This document shows, piece by piece, positions 5,180 through 7,546 of a DNA stretch of 7,546 nucleotides. The notes under the pieces were generated by a model. That model was not told the origin of the DNA, ran no database searches, and saw nothing but the letters and a program-made list of their open reading frames with translations. The number at the start of each line of letters is the position of its first letter. The stretch's first letter is position 1. Source of the stretch: Methanobacteriaceae archaeon (lineage in GTDB: Archaea > Methanobacteriota > Methanobacteria > Methanobacteriales > Methanobacteriaceae); contig CAAFWR010000075.1 in the NCBI GenBank assembly GCA_900766745.1, forward strand, positions 1 through 7,546. The letters are read 5' to 3'. Made by a program: the position numbers and the translations under genes.

Positions 5180-5597
5180 ATGCAACTCGAGTGATTCCTC
5201 TCATTGAAGGTTTGATAACTATACTACCAAATTCGGAGAAGACGGGGCAATCTGTGTTATACACATATGCCTCGCAAAGATATGTTCCATCAGTTCGTTT
5301 TTCCAATTCGCTTGGCCACATATCTGTTTCATTCGATACGTATAATAAAGAAACATAAGGACCAATAATTTGTATATGATATACAACCAAGCCTTTATAT
5401 TCCTCGTAAAATTCCTTAACAATATCATTAACAGTATCGTCAGGAATCTTTGTTATGGCATCAAGTACATTGTTCGAATAACACGAAATTAATACTTGAC
5501 CCTTTTGAAAATCAGAAATGATTTTAGGGTCCATTCGCAGTTCTTTCATTCTACGAACAGCTTCTTCCTGAAGTGCTTTTTTGACATCTTTATTCAT
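5178..5597 (-). CDS. 139-aa protein of unknown function, last gene of the primase operon
   Basis: I do not recognise this protein by name. It starts with a charged helix (KDVKKALQEEAVRRMKEL). The central part alternates beta strands and a helix (DFQKGQVLISCYSNN; VNDIVKEFYEEYKGLVVYHIQII). The C-terminal half is strand-rich with aromatic residues (YVSLLYVSNETDMWPSEL; YLCEAYVYNTDCPVFSEFGSIVIK). There is no signal peptide or membrane segment and no zinc-binding cluster. It looks like a complete single alpha/beta domain. The start is supported by AAGGAGG, 9 nt upstream and embedded in the last codons of the preceding gene. One base separates that gene's stop from this ATG, implying translational coupling. 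The gene closes the minus-strand operon at the shared terminator. Location beside a primase suggests a DNA-metabolism accessory, but the sequence does not show it. Confidence 0.82.
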   Translation of the reverse strand: MNKDVKKALQEEAVRRMKELRMDPKIISDFQKGQVLISCYSNNVLDAITKIPDDTVNDIVKEFYEEYKGLVVYHIQIIGPYVSLLYVSNETDMWPSELEKRTDGTYLCEAYVYNTDCPVFSEFGSIVIKPSMRGITRVA

Positions 5598-5598
5598 C

Positions 5599-5832
5599 TT
5601 AAAAGCCCTCCTTAATCATTCCGTATTTAGCAAGAACATCTCTGACAGAACCCATAGGATCCATTAATCTACCTTGCCATGTTCCAAATTTCAATACACA
5701 ATATGCATACATATTAAGTGTATCTAAATCAGAATTTGAAAGGTTTTTTACACCTTTCAATTTGAACATACTGCACTCATCCCACGTAGAACGAAGTTTT
5801 TCGATGTCTTTGATTAGTTTTTCAGGAGTCAT
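5599..5832 (-). CDS. 77-aa protein of unknown function
   Basis: This is a short, probably helical protein I do not recognise. It has an N-terminal amphipathic helix (TPEKLIKDIEKLRSTWDE), a middle segment (LSNSDLDTLNMYAYCVLKFGTW) and a C-terminal part (SVRDVLAKYGMIKEGF). It carries two cysteines too far apart to suggest a metal site, and has no membrane segment. AGGAGGTG upstream overlaps the last codons of the zinc-ribbon gene, and only 3 nt separate the two genes. The final codons (KEG) double as the ribosome binding site of the next gene. The compact arrangement and good start signal make it a real gene despite its size. Confidence 0.78.
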   Translation of the reverse strand: MTPEKLIKDIEKLRSTWDECSMFKLKGVKNLSNSDLDTLNMYAYCVLKFGTWQGRLMDPMGSVRDVLAKYGMIKEGF

Positions 5833-5835
5833 GAT

Positions 5836-6252
5836 TTACACCTCCTGACTATAACCGCATCGTGTGCAGTTTGTTGAGAATTCATATCCAGAATCCCCAT
5901 AGAAACGTCTATGCGTTTCTAAATCTCCACCACATTCAGGGCAAAGACCTCTTGCCTTAAGCTCTTTTTCAATTCTTGAAATTAAGAGTCCAAGACTGAA
6001 CAACACTTCTTTTTTAGAAGCATTTTTAGGCATAAATGATTCTTCATCTAATGCCTTTAATGTTGCTGTATCTCCTACAATGCAGGCTAAGGATACAGCC
6101 TCATCAAACAATGGATAATCCCCGTTATTTGAATTAGCAAGGTAATCTTTTACCTCGTCATAATCAGCTTTTATGGCAGATTTTTTTGATTGCTGAACAT
6201 CTTTATAGATGCGTTCAGCTACATCTTTCAATTCTACTAAAGTCGATAACAT
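5836..6252 (-). CDS. 138-aa protein with C-terminal zinc ribbon
   Basis: The C-terminus carries a four-cysteine zinc ribbon: CPEC (C104, C107) and CTRC (C129, C132), with about 21 residues between the knuckles. The first 100 residues are mostly charged helices (VELKDVAERIYKDVQQSKKS; KKEVLFSLGLLISRIEKELKARG). A region around FDEAVSLACIVGDTATLKAL looks helix-loop-helix. Such ribbons usually bind nucleic acid or mediate protein contacts, and the gene sits directly after a primase, so a replication accessory is a reasonable guess. I do not recognise the family. The ATG lies 38 nt inside the end of the primase gene in another frame, with a strong AGGAGG 8 nt upstream. Translation of the two is therefore probably coupled. 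Confidence 0.83.
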   Translation of the reverse strand: MLSTLVELKDVAERIYKDVQQSKKSAIKADYDEVKDYLANSNNGDYPLFDEAVSLACIVGDTATLKALDEESFMPKNASKKEVLFSLGLLISRIEKELKARGLCPECGGDLETHRRFYGDSGYEFSTNCTRCGYSQEV

Positions 6253-7285
6253 TTCTTCTTCCTCCTTCGTTAAATACCTTTTTGGTCAAACATTGCTTGA
6301 CCGTTTTTGTTAGCAGATTTCTATCTGCAGTAAGAAGTTCATTCACATCATTGAATCCATGCAGATTCATCCTTCTTGATGCGAGTCCCATCTTTTTAAG
6401 AGTTTCTTCAAGACCTCTGGCACTTTTTTCACCAGCTTTGTCGTTATCAAAACAGATAACAATCGTCTTTTTAAACTCAGCATTTGTCGCTATAAAACGA
6501 GTAAATCGTTTCCATTGCCCAACCCCAGGCAGTGCTACAACAAGTGCAGACGAGTCAACTTCTTTAATACTTAACGCATCCACAACACCTTCTGTAATGA
6601 ATAGAAATTCACCATCAGAATTAATGTCTTTGCGATTCCAAATAGGAATAGATTTAGGTGTTATTTGAAACGTAACTTCTTTTTGACGTAAGTTTTTCGC
6701 CCAGTTACTTCTCAACAGTACCCTGTCAACAAGTCCTTCTTCGTTATAAAAAGGAATCACTATATCTCGTGTTTGATACAGGTAATTCTTCTCTAAAATT
6801 GAAGCTGGAATTGTCGATTTCATCTGTTCCATAAAAGTCTGCCAGCCCTTTGGCCAGCTGCTTTTACACAGATAAGCAACCCTGTATTCTTTTAGAATCT
6901 GCTCTGAAATCCCTCGCCACGGAGCAAACTTTTCATAGTCTTTTAAACATCCGTATGACGTTGAATTTGTTAAAGCTGTAATGCGTTGCTGTGCATCTAA
7001 CGTTGGATAAAGTTTTTCTGTATCGGCTTCATCCAATGTCGTGTTCATAGTTAAAGATTTTTCATCCCAGAACACGTTTTGATAAGTTGTCGTTTTACCA
7101 CAGTTATTCAATCTGTGGCAGTGTACTTTTACTGTATGTGTACTGCCATCCTTGACAGCATTCAGAACATCTTTATAGATATATCCTTCATGTCTGCCAC
7201 ATTCTGGACAGATTACAGAAAAGTATGTCCCTTTGTCTTTTGCACAAAGGTTTGGCAACAAATCTGAAAGCATAACTTTCTCCAT
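6215..7285 (-). CDS. DnaG-type primase (zinc finger, polymerase core, TOPRIM)
   Basis: This enzyme makes RNA primers for DNA replication. The 356-aa product has an N-terminal zinc-binding region with C26-x2-C29 and C56-x5-C62 (H55 and H57 nearby). A primase core follows, with WRGISEQILKEYRVAY (123-138) and DIVIPFYNEEGLVDRVLLRSN (174-194). The TOPRIM domain has the catalytic glutamate in FITEGVVDALS (E232), LPGVGQW (252-258) and the metal-binding DND of CFDNDKAG (D280, D282). FNDVNELL near the end is also typical. It ends soon after TOPRIM. There is no helicase domain as in T7 gp4-like proteins, so a separate helicase, outside the window, is expected. Host DnaG is usually much longer, which points to a phage or plasmid enzyme. 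ATG 7285 is chosen over TTG 7318 because AGAAAGGAAAG precedes it. It is the first gene of the minus-strand operon. Confidence 0.92.
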   Translation of the reverse strand: MEKVMLSDLLPNLCAKDKGTYFSVICPECGRHEGYIYKDVLNAVKDGSTHTVKVHCHRLNNCGKTTTYQNVFWDEKSLTMNTTLDEADTEKLYPTLDAQQRITALTNSTSYGCLKDYEKFAPWRGISEQILKEYRVAYLCKSSWPKGWQTFMEQMKSTIPASILEKNYLYQTRDIVIPFYNEEGLVDRVLLRSNWAKNLRQKEVTFQITPKSIPIWNRKDINSDGEFLFITEGVVDALSIKEVDSSALVVALPGVGQWKRFTRFIATNAEFKKTIVICFDNDKAGEKSARGLEETLKKMGLASRRMNLHGFNDVNELLTADRNLLTKTVKQCLTKKVFNEGGRRNVIDFSRIERCS

Positions 7286-7454
7286 ATATTCTTTCCTTTC
7301 TAGCTCGTTTAAAAACAAACAAGCAACTTATCAGCACACATACAGTGAGCCAGTTTTTTCAAGGAATGAACTCAAAATTGCTTGACGTACTCTCACCATT
7401 AAAATGACGAGATTCTCTTTCTCACAGTGTGAGAAATGAAGCATCGCAAAGCTT
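7286..7454 (-). promoter_or_regulatory. leader region upstream of the primase operon
   Basis: This 169-nt non-coding gap holds several inverted repeats. CAAGCAA (7384-7378 on the minus strand) can pair with TTGCTTG (7326-7320), followed by TTTGTTTTT. That is an attenuator or terminator-like arrangement with a long 51-nt loop. A palindrome lies at 7418-7436. TGGCTCACTGT (minus strand, about 7353-7343) matches the plus-strand post-terminator motif at 10 of 11 bases. I see no convincing -35/-10 pair with proper spacing. The primase ribosome binding site is at its downstream end. Confidence 0.4.
7418..7436. repeat. perfect 9+1+9 palindrome TTTCTCACA-G-TGTGAGAAA
   Basis: This is a 19-nt inverted repeat with a single central base, located 18 nt downstream (minus sense) of the preceding gene's stop and about 130 nt upstream of the primase start. 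It could be an operator for a dimeric regulator of the primase operon. As RNA it gives CTCAC/GTGAG with a small loop. A second GGTGAGAG on the minus strand (about 7397-7390) could compete for the same CTCAC arm, which would make alternative leader structures. Confidence 0.5.
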
Positions 7455-7546
7455 TCAGCTTGACTTTAAGTCCTGCATATAGTCTTTGCATAGCTTCTGT
7501 TTTTCGAGCATTTCCAATCCATGCGGACTGTACTTTGTATACTCAT
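7455..7546 (-). CDS. probable 3' end of an upstream gene, truncated by the window edge
   Basis: On the minus strand, a frame open from the window end gives 29 codons ending ...KLCKDYMQDLKSS and a TGA at 7457-7455. The composition (polar, K/E/D-rich, helix-like) suits a real C-terminus, and the direction agrees with the primase operon. Two other minus-strand frames are also open for 26 to 47 codons, so the choice is a judgement. Too little is visible to identify the product. A small hairpin (AAGCT-TTC-AGCTT, 7449-7461) overlaps the stop codon. Confidence 0.4.
   Translation of the reverse strand, partial: EYTKYSPHGLEMLEKQKLCKDYMQDLKSS

Noticed and set aside
6186..6668. 160-aa plus-strand frame opposite the primase and zinc-ribbon genes
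   Set aside because: It is antisense to well-supported genes and rich in Ser/Leu/Phe, as expected for the complement of coding DNA. No start signal is visible.
7286..7318. TTG at 7318 as the primase start, adding 11 residues
   Set aside because: The added segment covers the ribosome binding site of ATG 7285, and no ribosome binding site precedes 7318.

Overview
The window is AT-rich DNA with strong GGAGG-type ribosome binding sites, frequent one-base or few-base gene junctions, two likely TTG starts and simple stem-plus-T-run terminators. This suggests a low-GC Gram-positive (Firmicutes) background. The gene set is a C5 DNA methyltransferase with an intein, a DnaG-like primase, several unrecognised small proteins, a lipoprotein and an SPFH/band-7 membrane protein. 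It looks like accessory DNA, such as a large phage, prophage, or plasmid/integrative element. No structural, integrase, conjugation or rRNA/tRNA gene is present to say which.

Layout. Positions 1-286 carry no convincing gene. They hold a stem-loop-rich stretch, with at least one clear GNRA-capped hairpin, that ends in a terminator; this may be the 3' part of a structured non-coding RNA. Plus-strand genes follow. The first (287-1993) is a complete cytosine-5 methyltransferase interrupted by a 156-residue mini-intein exactly at its catalytic cysteine. Next is a tightly packed four-gene unit (2055-3884): two small acidic unknowns, a lipoprotein and a small basic protein. Last is a stomatin/paraslipin-like SPFH protein (3958-5094). 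A bidirectional terminator at 5141-5179 separates these from a convergent minus-strand operon read from 7285 down to 5178: a DnaG-type TOPRIM primase, a zinc-ribbon protein and two small unknowns, with 1-3 nt gaps or a short overlap. Upstream of the primase is a 169-nt leader with a perfect 9+1+9 palindrome, and then the probable tail of one more minus-strand gene cut by the window end.

How it fits together. The primase implies that the element contributes to its own replication. The methyltransferase, with no restriction partner in view, probably marks or protects the element's DNA. It can only work after protein splicing, because the same cysteine serves as the intein +1 residue and as the methyl-transfer nucleophile. 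The lipoprotein and SPFH protein put two products at the cell membrane.

The least expected pattern is non-coding. Each of the three plus-strand transcription units is preceded by a hairpin/T-run terminator that runs directly into a shared motif close to TTTTGGTTCACTGTA, followed by the ribosome binding site. A related string (TGGCTCACTGT) lies in the primase leader. This may be an element-specific terminator/promoter or RNA-processing module.
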